Source: DASTBU01 sp035711845
Lineage (GTDB): Bacteria; Acidobacteriota; Vicinamibacteria; Vicinamibacterales; 2-12-FULL-66-21
Reading direction: 5' to 3'
Assembly (NCBI GenBank): GCA_035711845.1
Contig: DASTBU010000162.1
Span: forward strand, 19,621 to 83,620
Length of the DNA stretch: 64,000 bases
Below, in pieces: positions 18,834 through 27,141 of the stretch. The notes beneath the pieces are model-generated. The model did not search any database, was not told the DNA's origin, and worked only from the letters and a program-made list of their open reading frames with translations. Position numbers and translations under genes: made by a program. Numbering within the stretch: position 1 is the stretch's first letter; the number at the start of each line of letters is the position of its first letter.

Positions 18834-19651
18834 ACGTTCTGCTCCACCCGAGCGGCGGCTCCCGTCCGCGCGACGAGGCGCGTGCCGGGAGCTTCCCTGA
18901 AGCCCCTGTCCGAGCGTCCGGTGACGATCGCCACGTGATCGACGCCGGCGGCCAATGCGCGCCTGCACGCGACGAGCTTGGCAATCATGCCGGAATGCGC
19001 CGCGCCTGACGCGGCCATCGAGTCGATGTCGTCTTCAGACAATTCCGGGATGTGCCGCCCCTTGGCATCGAGAACACCAGGTGTCGTGCCCGCGACAATG
19101 AGCGACCGGGCACGCAGCACCGCGGCCAGGTGCCCGGCGAAGGTATCGGCGTTGACGTTCAGCAGCGCGCCCTGGCGGTCCACACCGATGCTGCATACGA
19201 CGGGCACATAGCCGAGGCCAACAAGGTCTTCGAGCAGAATGCCGTCGCGTCCCACCGGCTCGCCGACGAGCCCGAGGTCGACCTCCACGCCCGAGATGGA
19301 TCTCATCGCCCCTGCCCGCACCGACAGACCGATCAACGCATCGGCTCCGGTCAGGCCGACGGCCCGCGCGCCGGCCGTGCCAACAGCCGCGACGAGTGCC
19401 GTGTTCGCCCGACCTGCCAGCACGGACACCGCCACGTCGAGGGTGTCGGCGTTTGTAACGCGCAGGCCGTCTACGAAAACTGGACTGAGGCCGCGCGAGC
19501 GGAGCTCGGCGTCGATCGCGCGTCCTCCGCCATGGACGACCACGAGGGGCGTCTGCGCGGACATCCGGACGATCGACGTGGCGGCACGATCGAGCGACGT
19601 GTCGTCCTCGAGCAGTTCGCCGCCGAGCTTGAGCACCGTCAGACCGATCAC
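18830..19651 (-). CDS. argB: Acetylglutamate kinase
   Basis: A 273-residue amino-acid kinase that phosphorylates N-acetylglutamate. The N-terminal VLKLGGELLED supplies the catalytic Lys and Gly-rich loop, and VVVHGGGRAIDAEL binds substrate. NVNADTFAGHLAAVL and the C-terminal phosphate-binding region follow (SGAAHSGMIAKLVACRRAL). GTG 19651 comes one base after the argC stop (TGA-C-GTG); there is no independent ribosome site, so translation is presumably coupled to argC. The N-terminal helix that makes ArgB arginine-sensitive in hexameric forms is not evident, so feedback may be weak; this last point is inference. Confidence 0.93.
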   Translation of the reverse strand: MIGLTVLKLGGELLEDDTSLDRAATSIVRMSAQTPLVVVHGGGRAIDAELRSRGLSPVFVDGLRVTNADTLDVAVSVLAGRANTALVAAVGTAGARAVGLTGADALIGLSVRAGAMRSISGVEVDLGLVGEPVGRDGILLEDLVGLGYVPVVCSIGVDRQGALLNVNADTFAGHLAAVLRARSLIVAGTTPGVLDAKGRHIPELSEDDIDSMAASGAAHSGMIAKLVACRRALAAGVDHVAIVTGRSDRGFREAPGTRLVARTGAAARVEQNV

Positions 19652-19652
19652 G

Positions 19653-20648
19653 TCAGTTGAGCCCAACTGCTTCGTCGAGGCCGACAGCCACGTTGAAGTT
19701 TTGAATAGCCTGGCCGGCCGCGCCTTTGACCAGGTTGTCGATGCACGCGACCAGCACGAGCTGGCCACCAGATCGCTCTACTCGCCACCCGATGTCGCAG
19801 AAGTTCGTGTGCGCAACATGCTTGATCTCGGGCAGCTCGGCGCCGGTGAGCCTGACAAAGGGCGAGCTCTCGTAAGCTGCGGCAAGCGCGCGCTCGACGT
19901 CCGCGGCGGTCGTATTGGGGCGGAGTCGCGCGTAGATGGTCTCGAAAATCCCGCGATCGAGCGGAACGAGATGCGGAACGAAGGTGACTGGCATGCCGAG
20001 CTCCTGCTCGATCTCGGCCGCGTGCCGATGGGCGAAGACGCCATACGCCGCGATGCTGCCGTGAATTTCGGAGAAGTGTGTCCGCTCGCTGGGTGTTTTG
20101 CCGGCCCCGGAGATGCCGGACTTGGCGTCGATGATCACGGCGCCCTCGATCAACTCCGCGTCGACGAGCGGCTGGAGGGCGAGGAGGGCGGCCGTTGGAT
20201 AGCACCCGGGGCAGGCGATGAGCTGCGCCTCGCGCACGGCGGCGCGATTCCGCTCGGTCAGGCCGTAGGCCACCGGCACGCGCACGGCGGGCGCATGGGG
20301 ATACCACTTCCGCCGCTCGTCGTCGTTCCGCAGGCGGAACGCGCCGGACAGATCGAAGACGCGGGCGCCGCGAGCGGTCAGCGTCGGGGCGACCTCCGCG
20401 GCCAGGGTATCGGGAACCGCGAGAAAGACGACGTCGGTTTCGGCAGCCAGACGATCGAGGTCGAAGGGAATGACAGGCGCGTCCCAGATGCGGGCCAGCG
20501 CGGGAACGCGCCGGCCCTCGGACGCGCCGGCTCCCATGGCGAGCCGCAGGTCGGCGCCGGGATGGCGGGCGAGGCGTTTGAGGAGCTCGACGCCTGCGTA
20601 TCCTGTGGCTCCTGCAACCCCGACCCGCGTGCGAGTATAATTATTCAT
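19653..20648 (-). CDS. argC: N-acetyl-gamma-glutamyl-phosphate reductase
   Basis: A 331-residue NADPH-dependent reductase, third step of arginine synthesis. The Rossmann loop is GVAGATGYAGVELLKRL at the N-terminus. The catalytic Cys lies in IACPGCYPTAALLAL (about residue 153). SGISGAGKTPSERTHFSE and FVPHLVPLDRGI are typical. It opens the minus-strand operon argC-argB-argD-acetyltransferase-argJ-argF. ATG 20648 has no ribosome-binding site in front; a strong promoter places the predicted transcript start only about 5 bp upstream, so the message may be leaderless. An ARG-box-like sequence overlaps the start codon. Confidence 0.95.
   Translation of the reverse strand: MNNYTRTRVGVAGATGYAGVELLKRLARHPGADLRLAMGAGASEGRRVPALARIWDAPVIPFDLDRLAAETDVVFLAVPDTLAAEVAPTLTARGARVFDLSGAFRLRNDDERRKWYPHAPAVRVPVAYGLTERNRAAVREAQLIACPGCYPTAALLALQPLVDAELIEGAVIIDAKSGISGAGKTPSERTHFSEIHGSIAAYGVFAHRHAAEIEQELGMPVTFVPHLVPLDRGIFETIYARLRPNTTAADVERALAAAYESSPFVRLTGAELPEIKHVAHTNFCDIGWRVERSGGQLVLVACIDNLVKGAAGQAIQNFNVAVGLDEAVGLN
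20635..20648 (-). promoter_or_regulatory. Possible ARG box overlapping the argC start
   Basis: On the minus strand the first argC codons read ATGAATAATTATAC. The left half matches the E. coli-type ARG box half-site (TGAAT) followed by a four-base A/T core; the right half is only partly symmetrical. Together with the divergent argR this suggests repression of argC by ArgR with arginine. It is a single imperfect match, so confidence is limited. Confidence 0.4.
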
Positions 20649-20659
20649 TAGAACGAGTA

Positions 20660-20688
20660 TTTATACAGAGCTTGGAATTGGCTGTCAA
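20660..20688 (-). promoter_or_regulatory. Sigma-70-type promoter of the argCBDJF operon
   Basis: Read on the minus strand: TTGACA (20688-20683), a 17-bp spacer, then TATAAA (20665-20660). Both hexamers are at or one base from consensus. Transcription would start near 20653, about 5 bases before the argC ATG, leaving no room for a ribosome-binding site. Confidence 0.8.
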
Positions 20689-20708
20689 GTTATTGTTCTG
20701 TATGGATG

Positions 20709-20737
20709 TTGGCAGCCTGCATATAACGATGTATAAT
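20709..20737 (+). promoter_or_regulatory. Sigma-70-type promoter of argR
   Basis: TTGGCA at 20709-20714, a 17-bp spacer, and a perfect TATAAT at 20732-20737. Transcription should start near 20744, about 8 bases before the argR ATG at 20752. The -35 boxes of this and the argC promoter lie only 20 bp apart, so one repressor patch could control both directions. Confidence 0.75.
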
Positions 20738-20751
20738 CGGGCTCTTGTTGC

Positions 20752-21210
20752 ATGATTATGAAACCGCGGCGTCAGGCACGGATCCTGGAAATCGTTGAGG
20801 GGGAAGCCATTACGAGCCAGGAACAGCTCAGGGAGCGGCTCCGGCGGGAGGGCATCGATGCCACTCAGGCGACGCTTTCTCGCGACATCCGCGATCTCGG
20901 GCTGGTCAAACGAGCTGCCGACGGCGCCTACCGTTCTGCGACCGCCGGCGAAGCGGGTTCTGCAGACCATCGGGCGGACCTCGAGCAGGCGGTCGAGGAT
21001 TATCTGACGCGCGCCGAAGCCGTCGAGCAGTTGATCGTCCTGCGAACGGATCCTGGTCAGGCGCAGCCGCTGGCGATCGCGATCGATCGTGCACGCGTGC
21101 CTGAAGTTGTCGGCACGATCGGTGGCGATGACACGATTCTGGTCATCTGTCGATCCGCGGAGCAGGCCGGTGCGCTCGTGGGAATTCTTCGAAAGCTTGC
21201 GGGGCTCTGA
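20752..21210 (+). CDS. argR: Arginine repressor ArgR
   Basis: A 152-residue hexameric arginine-responsive repressor. The winged-helix DNA-binding domain (residues 1-70) carries ITSQEQLRERLRREGI and the ArgR signature ATLSRDIRDLGLVK. The C-terminal arginine-binding domain has the family's GTIGGDDTILVICR segment, where the two Asp residues contact arginine. It is divergent from argC and 34 bp upstream of argG, an arrangement that fits control of both arms of the pathway. ATG 20752 (MIMK) has essentially no leader; an alternative ATG lies two codons downstream at 20758. Confidence 0.95.
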   Translation: MIMKPRRQARILEIVEGEAITSQEQLRERLRREGIDATQATLSRDIRDLGLVKRAADGAYRSATAGEAGSADHRADLEQAVEDYLTRAEAVEQLIVLRTDPGQAQPLAIAIDRARVPEVVGTIGGDDTILVICRSAEQAGALVGILRKLAGL

Positions 21211-21244
21211 GCGCGGCCGTACAGAAAGGGAGAAAGAAGCGGGC

Positions 21245-22444
21245 ATGCGACGTATCGTCCTGGCGTACTCCGGTGGCTTCGACTCGTCGGTGGCCATCCC
21301 ATGGCTCGCCGACCAATATCAGGCCGAGGTGATCGCGATCACTCTCGATCTTGGGCAGGGAACCGAGCTCGCCGACATCCGCGAGCGCGCCCTGGCCCTT
21401 GGAGCGCTTCGATCGCACGTCATCGACGCGCGCGAAGAGTTCGTCCGCGACTACATCCTGCCCGCGCTTCACGCGGGCGCCGTCTACGAGGATCGTTATC
21501 TGCTCGCGACGGCCCTCGGCCGGCCGCTGATTGCGAAGCGGTTGCTGGACGTGGCGCGGATGGAAGGCGCATCGGCGGTCGCGCACGGCTGCAGCGGCAA
21601 CGCGAACGACCAGGTCCGGCTGGCTGTGTCGCTGCGGGCTCTCGATCCGGCGATGCAGATCTCGGAGGCGCCGGTGAGTGGATCGATGTCCCCGCCGGCG
21701 GTCCGCGACTACGCGCGCGAGCACGGGATTGAACTGCCGCCTCCAGCCGACCACTACAGCACCGATACGAACCTCTGGGGACGATCGATTGCGTTCGGCG
21801 TTCTCAACGATCCCTGGGTCGAGCCGCCGGAAAAGGCCTACTCCCTCACGCGCGCCGCGAAGGACTGTCCGGATGAGCCGGCGTTCGTGGAGCTCGATTT
21901 CGAGGGCGGCGTTCCCGTGCGCGCCAACGGCATCGAGATGCCGCTGCTCGAGATGATCGAGAGCCTCGAAACCATTGCGGGAGCGCACGGCGTCGGCCGA
22001 ATCGACATGATCGAGAATCGGCTGGCCGGGCTCGAGTCGCGGGAGGTCTTCGAGGCGCCTGCGGCGGCCGTGCTCCACGCGGCGCACCGAGAGCTCGAGA
22101 GCCTCGTCATGACGCGCGACCTGGAGCGCGTGAAGCACGGCCTCGCTCGAACCTATGCGGATCTGGTCTACAACGGTCTGTGGTTCTCGCAGGGCCGTCT
22201 CGCTATCGACGCTTTCGTGAGCGTGATTCAGAAACGCGTGACCGGCACTGTCCGTCTGAAGCTCTTCAAAGGTGACTGCCGCGTCGTCGGACGCCGCTCG
22301 CCGAACGCGATCGACGAGCGCGAGCCGGGAGCGCACTGGCTCGGTGATGCGCGCCAACGGCGTCGGTCGGACCAGTTTCTGAAGCTGTGGGAGCGCGCGC
22401 ACGAAGATGCCGCATCCACGCGGCGCGAGCCGGTGGGGCGCTGA
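21245..22444 (+). CDS. argG: Argininosuccinate synthase
   Basis: A 399-residue ATP-dependent ligase joining citrulline and aspartate. The ATP-pyrophosphatase loop at the N-terminus reads AYSGGFDSS, where most ArgG proteins have AYSGGLDTS; the changes are conservative. HGCSGNANDQVRLA, corresponding to the usual HGCTGKGNDQ, binds citrulline/aspartate. STDTNLWGRSI is present. I chose ATG 21245, preceded by GGGAGAAAGAAG; the frame is open back into argR. Length is normal. The stop is 5 bp from the argH start, giving an argR-argG-argH unit. Confidence 0.94.
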   Translation: MRRIVLAYSGGFDSSVAIPWLADQYQAEVIAITLDLGQGTELADIRERALALGALRSHVIDAREEFVRDYILPALHAGAVYEDRYLLATALGRPLIAKRLLDVARMEGASAVAHGCSGNANDQVRLAVSLRALDPAMQISEAPVSGSMSPPAVRDYAREHGIELPPPADHYSTDTNLWGRSIAFGVLNDPWVEPPEKAYSLTRAAKDCPDEPAFVELDFEGGVPVRANGIEMPLLEMIESLETIAGAHGVGRIDMIENRLAGLESREVFEAPAAAVLHAAHRELESLVMTRDLERVKHGLARTYADLVYNGLWFSQGRLAIDAFVSVIQKRVTGTVRLKLFKGDCRVVGRRSPNAIDEREPGAHWLGDARQRRRSDQFLKLWERAHEDAASTRREPVGR

Positions 22445-22449
22445 ATCTC

Positions 22450-23841
22450 ATGTCACATCTCTGGTCAGGCCGATTCGAGGGAGATCCCGACGCCGCACTG
22501 TTCGAGTTCGGCGCATCGTTTCGATTCGATCGCCGTCTGTTCGAAGACGACGTCCGCGGCAGTCTGGCGTGGGCGGAAGCGCTCGAGCGGGCGGGTGTGT
22601 TGAAACAGGAGGATGCGAAGGCCGTAGCGGCGGGGCTGCAGGAGATCTTCGCGCAAGGCGCGGATCCGGCTTTCTTTTCCTCCGACGCCGCGCGAGGCGA
22701 CGAGGACGTGCATGCGTTCGTCGAACGCGAGCTCGTCGAGCGCATCGGCGAGCCCGGGCGCCGTCTGCACACCGGCCGCTCGCGGAACGAGCAGGTCGCG
22801 CTCGATCTCCGGCTCTATCTGCGCCGGCGCGTACCGGAGCTCCAGCGCGGCATCGCGGCGCTCATCGCCGTGCTGGCCGATCAGGCCGAGCGTGCCGGCC
22901 AGACGCTGATGCCGTCCTACACCCACCTGCGGCGCGCTCAGCCCATTCTGGCAGCGCATTTCTTCCTCGCGCACGCCGCGGCGTTTCGCCGCGATCATCG
23001 TCGGCTCGGAACCCAGCTGGAGGAAGCCGACGAGCTGCCTCTCGGATCGGGCGCCATTGCCGGTACCAGCTACGCGATCGATGTCACATGGCTCGCCGCG
23101 CGCCTGGGCTTTGCGCGCGTGGTCGCCAACAGCGTGGATGCGGCGGGCGACAGGGATTTCGTCGCCTCGCTGCTTCATGCAGCCGCCCTGGCGATGGTGC
23201 ACATCAGTCGCCTGGCCGAGGATTTGATCCTCTTCACCTCCGAGGAGTTCGGGTTCTTCGACCTGGCCGATGCGGCCGCGACGGGCAGCAGCCTGATGCC
23301 ACAGAAGAAGAACCCGGATCCGCTCGAGCTCGTGCGCGGAAAAGCGGGCCGCGTGATAGGGCGGTTGACGGGCTGGCTGACGACAATGAAGGGCTTGCCG
23401 ATCGGCTACAGCAAAGACCTTCAGGAGGACAAGGAGGCGCTCTTCGACGCCGAGGATACGTTGCGGGCCTCTGTTGACGCCACGGCGTCGGTGCTCCGCG
23501 GTATCACGCTGAACGGGATTGCGGCCGGGAAGGCTGCGTCGGGATTATTGCTTGCGACCGACGTGGCCGATTATCTGGTTGCCAAAGGCATGGCGTTCCG
23601 TGACGCGCACCAGATCGTGGGCGCCCTCGTCCGGAAACTACTCGCGGAAGCGCGATCCTTCGAGGATCTTTCGATCGAGGAGTGGCGCCGGCACTCGCAC
23701 CTGTTCGAGGCGGACGTCCGGGCGGCCGTCACCGCGGCGGCGTCAGTGGCTCGCAAGCGCACGCCGCAATCCACGCACCCGGAAGCCGTCCGTGCGTCGC
23801 TCGGCGAGCTCAGGACGTGGCTCGCGAGTGTCCCGTCCTGA
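22450..23841 (+). CDS. argH: Argininosuccinate lyase
   Basis: A 463-residue member of the fumarase/aspartase superfamily that splits argininosuccinate into arginine and fumarate. HTGRSRNEQVALDLRLY (about residue 110) and YTHLRRAQP hold substrate contacts. The flexible signature loop GSSLMPQKKNPDPLELVRGK (about 280-300) contains the catalytic serine. It starts WSGRFEGDPD, as typical ArgH proteins do. ATG 22450 is 5 bp after argG. It completes the arginine pathway in this locus; only carbamoyl-phosphate synthase is not here. Confidence 0.95.
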   Translation: MSHLWSGRFEGDPDAALFEFGASFRFDRRLFEDDVRGSLAWAEALERAGVLKQEDAKAVAAGLQEIFAQGADPAFFSSDAARGDEDVHAFVERELVERIGEPGRRLHTGRSRNEQVALDLRLYLRRRVPELQRGIAALIAVLADQAERAGQTLMPSYTHLRRAQPILAAHFFLAHAAAFRRDHRRLGTQLEEADELPLGSGAIAGTSYAIDVTWLAARLGFARVVANSVDAAGDRDFVASLLHAAALAMVHISRLAEDLILFTSEEFGFFDLADAAATGSSLMPQKKNPDPLELVRGKAGRVIGRLTGWLTTMKGLPIGYSKDLQEDKEALFDAEDTLRASVDATASVLRGITLNGIAAGKAASGLLLATDVADYLVAKGMAFRDAHQIVGALVRKLLAEARSFEDLSIEEWRRHSHLFEADVRAAVTAAASVARKRTPQSTHPEAVRASLGELRTWLASVPS

Positions 23842-23853
23842 TGCGTTGCCGAC

Positions 23854-24294
23854 ATGATCTTCCTGGTCCATCACGCGGAGGCGGCCGAGGCGCAGATCGA
23901 TCCGCAGCGGGGGCTCACGGAGAACGGCCGCCGTCACGCGGAGCGTCTGGCGCACGCCGCGGCCGAACGGCAGGTCAAGCCGGTCACCATCTGGCACAGC
24001 GGCAAGCTTCGCGCGCGTCAGACTGCCGCCGCGTTTCGTCAGTCCTGTAATCCGCTGGCCGAGTTCTCGGCGATCCGAGGCCTGCAGCCGACCGATCCGG
24101 CTGAATGGATCCGCGATCGGCTATTGGGCAATCAGCGTGACGTCATGCTCGTCGGTCACATGCCGAACCTCGCACGGGTCCTCGAGATTCTGACGGGAGC
24201 GCCGGCATCGTTTCCCGCTCACGGGCTCGTGGCGGTCGAGTGGGACGGCGCCCGGGGTTGCGAAGCGTGGCGACTACGGGGACTGGCACCCTAA
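23854..24294 (+). CDS. SixA-like histidine phosphatase with altered RHG motif
   Basis: A 146-residue protein of the histidine phosphatase superfamily, close in length and layout to SixA, which removes phosphate from HPt-domain histidines. The N-terminal catalytic motif, normally RHG or RHA, reads VHHAEA (His6-His7), so the phosphate-binding Arg is replaced by His. The other elements are kept: LTENGRRHAERLA, SGKLRARQTA and the distal VGHMPNLARVLE. The last residues (RGLAP and TAA) are encoded by the first unit of a GGGGAC repeat array. It follows argH by 12 bp but is functionally unrelated. Reduced activity is possible. Confidence 0.82.
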   Translation: MIFLVHHAEAAEAQIDPQRGLTENGRRHAERLAHAAAERQVKPVTIWHSGKLRARQTAAAFRQSCNPLAEFSAIRGLQPTDPAEWIRDRLLGNQRDVMLVGHMPNLARVLEILTGAPASFPAHGLVAVEWDGARGCEAWRLRGLAP

Positions 24295-24358
24295 GGGGAC
24301 TGGCACCTTAGGGGGACAGGCACCTTAGGGGGACAGGCACCTTAAGGCACCTGTCCCC
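24278..24358 (+). repeat. GGGGACAG repeat array 2 (REP-like)
   Basis: Four forward units (GGGGACTGGCACC twice, GGGGACAGGCACC twice, joined by CTAA, TTAG or TTAA) and a closing inverted unit GGCACCTGTCCCC. The first unit supplies the C-terminus and stop of the SixA-like gene. The array ends 13 bp before the stop of the convergent beta-barrel gene. It begins with GGGGACTGGCACC rather than the GGGGACAGTCCCC cap seen in most other arrays. Confidence 0.9.
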
Positions 24359-24371
24359 TGTGTAATTTCTG

Positions 24372-25004
24372 CTACCCGCCAAACCGGAATGTGATGCCGA
24401 CCGTCGCGCGCCAGAAATCGAACTCCCCAAGCGCGAAATCGAAGTCCTCTTCGTCGTTCCCCTCGAACGAACGGAAGTAGCGGACGTCGCCCCGGATGCC
24501 GACGCTGTCGCTGATGAACCCGATGATTCCCGCTCCGATGTTGAACCCCCAGTCGTTGGCGTCGACGTCGAAGAAATTGTCCGCGCCCGTCACCTGCGTC
24601 CGAATCAGTCCCAGACCTGCCACGCCGAACGGACGAATGCCGGGGCCCGACTGGCCGCCAATCGGGGCGCCGATGATGATGTTCCCCATCAGTGTCGTGA
24701 CGTTGCTGTCATCGGCGAACGTGAAATCATCATCGTCGACGATGGACTCGAAGAAGTTGGGTGCATAGCCAAAATCGAACTCAAAACCGATGGCGCCCGC
24801 TCCCATCCAGCCCAGCGATCCCCCGTATGTAAACTTGCGCTCGAAATCGTCACCTCCCGGCAAGCCGTCATCGAAGTCGGCCGACCCGTTGAAGGTGGTC
24901 CCGACGAAGGGCGTCAGCAGCCAGTCGGCGGCTGCCGGGACGGGGGTGGTGCCAATACCGAAGCAGGCCATCGCAGACGTGACGATGAACTTCCGTGCAG
25001 ACAT
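24372..25004 (-). CDS. Outer-membrane beta-barrel protein
   Basis: A 210-residue exported protein. ATG 25004 has GGAG upstream and starts a signal peptide (MSARKFIVTSAMACFGIGTT, cleavage near PAAADW). The mature part alternates amphipathic strands rich in Gly and aromatic residues (GSLGWMGAGAIGFEFDFGYA, IRPFGVAGLGLIRTQ, GIRGDVRYFRSF). It ends in VGITFRFGG, close to the terminal aromatic signal of 8-stranded barrels. Loops are very acidic (IVDDDDFTFADDSN, DEEDFDF), which may bind cations. It resembles OmpA/OmpW-like small barrels of the outer_membrane_beta-barrel type; the ligand is unknown. Confidence 0.75.
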   Translation of the reverse strand: MSARKFIVTSAMACFGIGTTPVPAAADWLLTPFVGTTFNGSADFDDGLPGGDDFERKFTYGGSLGWMGAGAIGFEFDFGYAPNFFESIVDDDDFTFADDSNVTTLMGNIIIGAPIGGQSGPGIRPFGVAGLGLIRTQVTGADNFFDVDANDWGFNIGAGIIGFISDSVGIRGDVRYFRSFEGNDEEDFDFALGEFDFWRATVGITFRFGG

Positions 25005-25103
25005 ATTTCTCCTCAACTCTTCGTCCGGGCAGTTCTGCCCGTAACGGCGACCGGCTCATGCGTGACAGGACGCTGAGCCCAATTGTGCAAGCGCTATGCC
25101 CTG

Positions 25104-26549
25104 TTACTGTTCGACTGGCGTGCGGAGTTGAAGGGCGGTTTCCTGCAGGATCGTCCACGCGCGCGCGACGTGCGCCTCGGTCGTTCGAAGATTGCCGATG
25201 GCGAGCCTCAGGGTGAACCGGTTCTGCAGCCGAGTATGTGACAGGAATACTTCACCGCCCGCGTTGACCGCCTCCAGCAGCCGTTCGTTGAATGCATCAT
25301 CGGCGTCGGCGCGGAAACATACGACGCTCAAGGGCACCGGCGCGACCCGAACGAAACCAGCGCTGGCATCGATCCAGTCCGCAAACAGCCGGGCCAGGCG
25401 CATGTGCTCGCCGAGACGCTCGCGGATGCCGTCCGCACCGAAGTGGCGCAGCACCATCCACAGCTTGAGGGAACGAAACCGTCGTCCAAGCTGCACACCG
25501 GTATCCATGAGGTTTCGAACGGGCGTGGACTCGACGGTCTTGAGATAGTCGGGCGTGAGCGCGAACGCCTGTCGAACGAGATCCATCCGTCGACAGTAGA
25601 ACGCACTCAAATCGAAGGGGGTGAAAAGCCACTTGTGCGGATTCACGACGAGCGAATCGGCCTTGTCCGCACCGTCGAGGACCCACTCGTACCCCGGAAC
25701 CATCGCCGCTACGCCGGCGTAGGCCGCGTCGACGTGCAGCCAGATGTTCTCCTGCCGGCAGATCTCGGCGATCTCGGCGACGGGATCGACGCTCGTGGTC
25801 GAGGTCGTTCCGACCGTCGCGACGGCCGCTACGGGCAGCCATCCGTTCGCGCGATCTTCGGCAATCGCGGCAGCGAGCGCTCCCGACACCATGCGGAACT
25901 CATCGTCACACGGCACGCGATAGAGCGCTTCGTGGCCGAGGCCCAGCAGGATCACGGCCTTGTCGATCGACGAGTGCGCCTGTTCCGAGCAATAGATCCG
26001 CATGCGCGGGACGTCCGGCCGCTGTGCCAGACCCAGCGGACGTACACCGGGGACGGCCGCCTCACGCGCCGCGGCCAGCGCGTGGAGGCTGGACACGGAA
26101 GCCGTGTCGTAGATGACGCCTTCGAAGTCGTCCGGCATTCCGATGAGCCGCCGGAGCCAGGCCAGCGTGACCTCCTCCAGTTCGGTCGCAGAGGGCGACG
26201 TTCGCCAGAGCATTGCCTGCACGTTCAGCGCCGACGAGAGAAAATCGGCGAGGATGCCAGGGCCGCTTCCCGTGATGGCGAAGTAGGCGAAGAATCCCGG
26301 GTGATTCCAATGCGTGATCCCCGGCATCAGGATGCGCTCGAAGTCGGCCAGGATCTGGTCGAATGATTCACCCCGTTTCGGGGCTTCGCCGGGCAGGCCG
26401 GCCTTCACCTCGCCGGGCTGGACGCGCGAGAGGACCGGATAGAGCTCCACGCTGGACAGGTAGCCGGCGATCCAGTCCACGAGCCGATGCGCCTCGCGGC
26501 GGAACTCCTCCGGATCCATGTCGCCCAAGCGGCTGCGTTCGTCGCTCAT
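25104..26549 (-). CDS. PLP-dependent group II amino-acid decarboxylase
   Basis: A 481-residue decarboxylase of the aromatic-L-amino-acid (DDC/TDC) type. HWNHPGFFAYF (about residue 80) is the family substrate-loop motif. The PLP aspartate and partner residues are in WLHVDAAYAGVA, and the Schiff-base lysine is in VVNPHKWLFTPFD (about residue 305). It would turn aromatic amino acids such as tyrosine, tryptophan or phenylalanine into amines and CO2. The residues seen do not fix the substrate. It is 20 bp downstream of the small phosphatase-like gene on the same strand, so they may be co-transcribed. Confidence 0.9.
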   Translation of the reverse strand: MSDERSRLGDMDPEEFRREAHRLVDWIAGYLSSVELYPVLSRVQPGEVKAGLPGEAPKRGESFDQILADFERILMPGITHWNHPGFFAYFAITGSGPGILADFLSSALNVQAMLWRTSPSATELEEVTLAWLRRLIGMPDDFEGVIYDTASVSSLHALAAAREAAVPGVRPLGLAQRPDVPRMRIYCSEQAHSSIDKAVILLGLGHEALYRVPCDDEFRMVSGALAAAIAEDRANGWLPVAAVATVGTTSTTSVDPVAEIAEICRQENIWLHVDAAYAGVAAMVPGYEWVLDGADKADSLVVNPHKWLFTPFDLSAFYCRRMDLVRQAFALTPDYLKTVESTPVRNLMDTGVQLGRRFRSLKLWMVLRHFGADGIRERLGEHMRLARLFADWIDASAGFVRVAPVPLSVVCFRADADDAFNERLLEAVNAGGEVFLSHTRLQNRFTLRLAIGNLRTTEAHVARAWTILQETALQLRTPVEQ

Positions 26550-26569
26550 GCCCGGCGGATTCCTTGCGC

Positions 26570-27076
26570 TCAGCGTTTATGCGATGCCACGTAGTCGAGC
26601 GCGAACTTCTTCAACGTTGGACTCGTGAGCCCGATCGCGGTCGCTTCGTCTGTTGCTCGCGAAACGTCCCAGCCGTCCACGACCACGCGCTTGATCAACC
26701 ACATCGCGGCGACGCGATTAGCGCTGCCGCAGTGGATGTACATGGGTTGATTGGCGGGATCACCCACCGCCTTCAGGAAATCGTCCACCGATTCAGTCGA
26801 AGGGTTGGATGCGTCGACTGGTATGTGCACGTATTTCAGCCCGTGTGCGGAGGCTGCGCTCCGGGCTGCAGCGATATCCACATCGGGTTCGCCGTCACGA
26901 CGGAGGTTGATGACGGAAGCGAACCCGAGCTTCTTGATCTCGGGAAAAGCATCGGGAGCCGTGGCGCCGGCGCACATGACCGCAGCGTCTACGCGGGTGA
27001 CGTTCTTCGCGCCAGGCAGCGCGAGCTTCTCGGGCGACTGCTGCAACGCAACAAGCAGGAGGAAAGTCGTCAGCAT
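26570..27076 (-). CDS. Exported phosphatase-like protein (DUF442/beta-lactamase-hydrolase-like type)
   Basis: A 168-residue protein with a short N-terminal hydrophobic segment (MLTTFLLLVALQQS). It carries GFASVINLRRDGEPD and the Cys loop YIHCGSANRVAAMWL. The loop is Cys-x4-Arg as in the DUF442/BLH branch of the dual-specificity phosphatase fold, not the standard Cys-x5-Arg of tyrosine phosphatases. Some relatives act on sulfur species rather than phosphate. The function is therefore open. The N-terminus suggests periplasmic export. Confidence 0.72.
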   Translation of the reverse strand: MLTTFLLLVALQQSPEKLALPGAKNVTRVDAAVMCAGATAPDAFPEIKKLGFASVINLRRDGEPDVDIAAARSAASAHGLKYVHIPVDASNPSTESVDDFLKAVGDPANQPMYIHCGSANRVAAMWLIKRVVVDGWDVSRATDEATAIGLTSPTLKKFALDYVASHKR

Positions 27077-27141
27077 TCCCCGATTTTGGGCCGGGGAAGT
27101 GCCTGCGTCAACTGAGCGCCCTCAGGCTGCCGATCCGGCGC

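Noticed and set aside
24278..24358. Simple rho-independent terminator between convergent genes
   Set aside because: Hairpins exist but no T-run follows, and the same arrays occur in a 5' leader (37831-37894), so termination is not their defining role.
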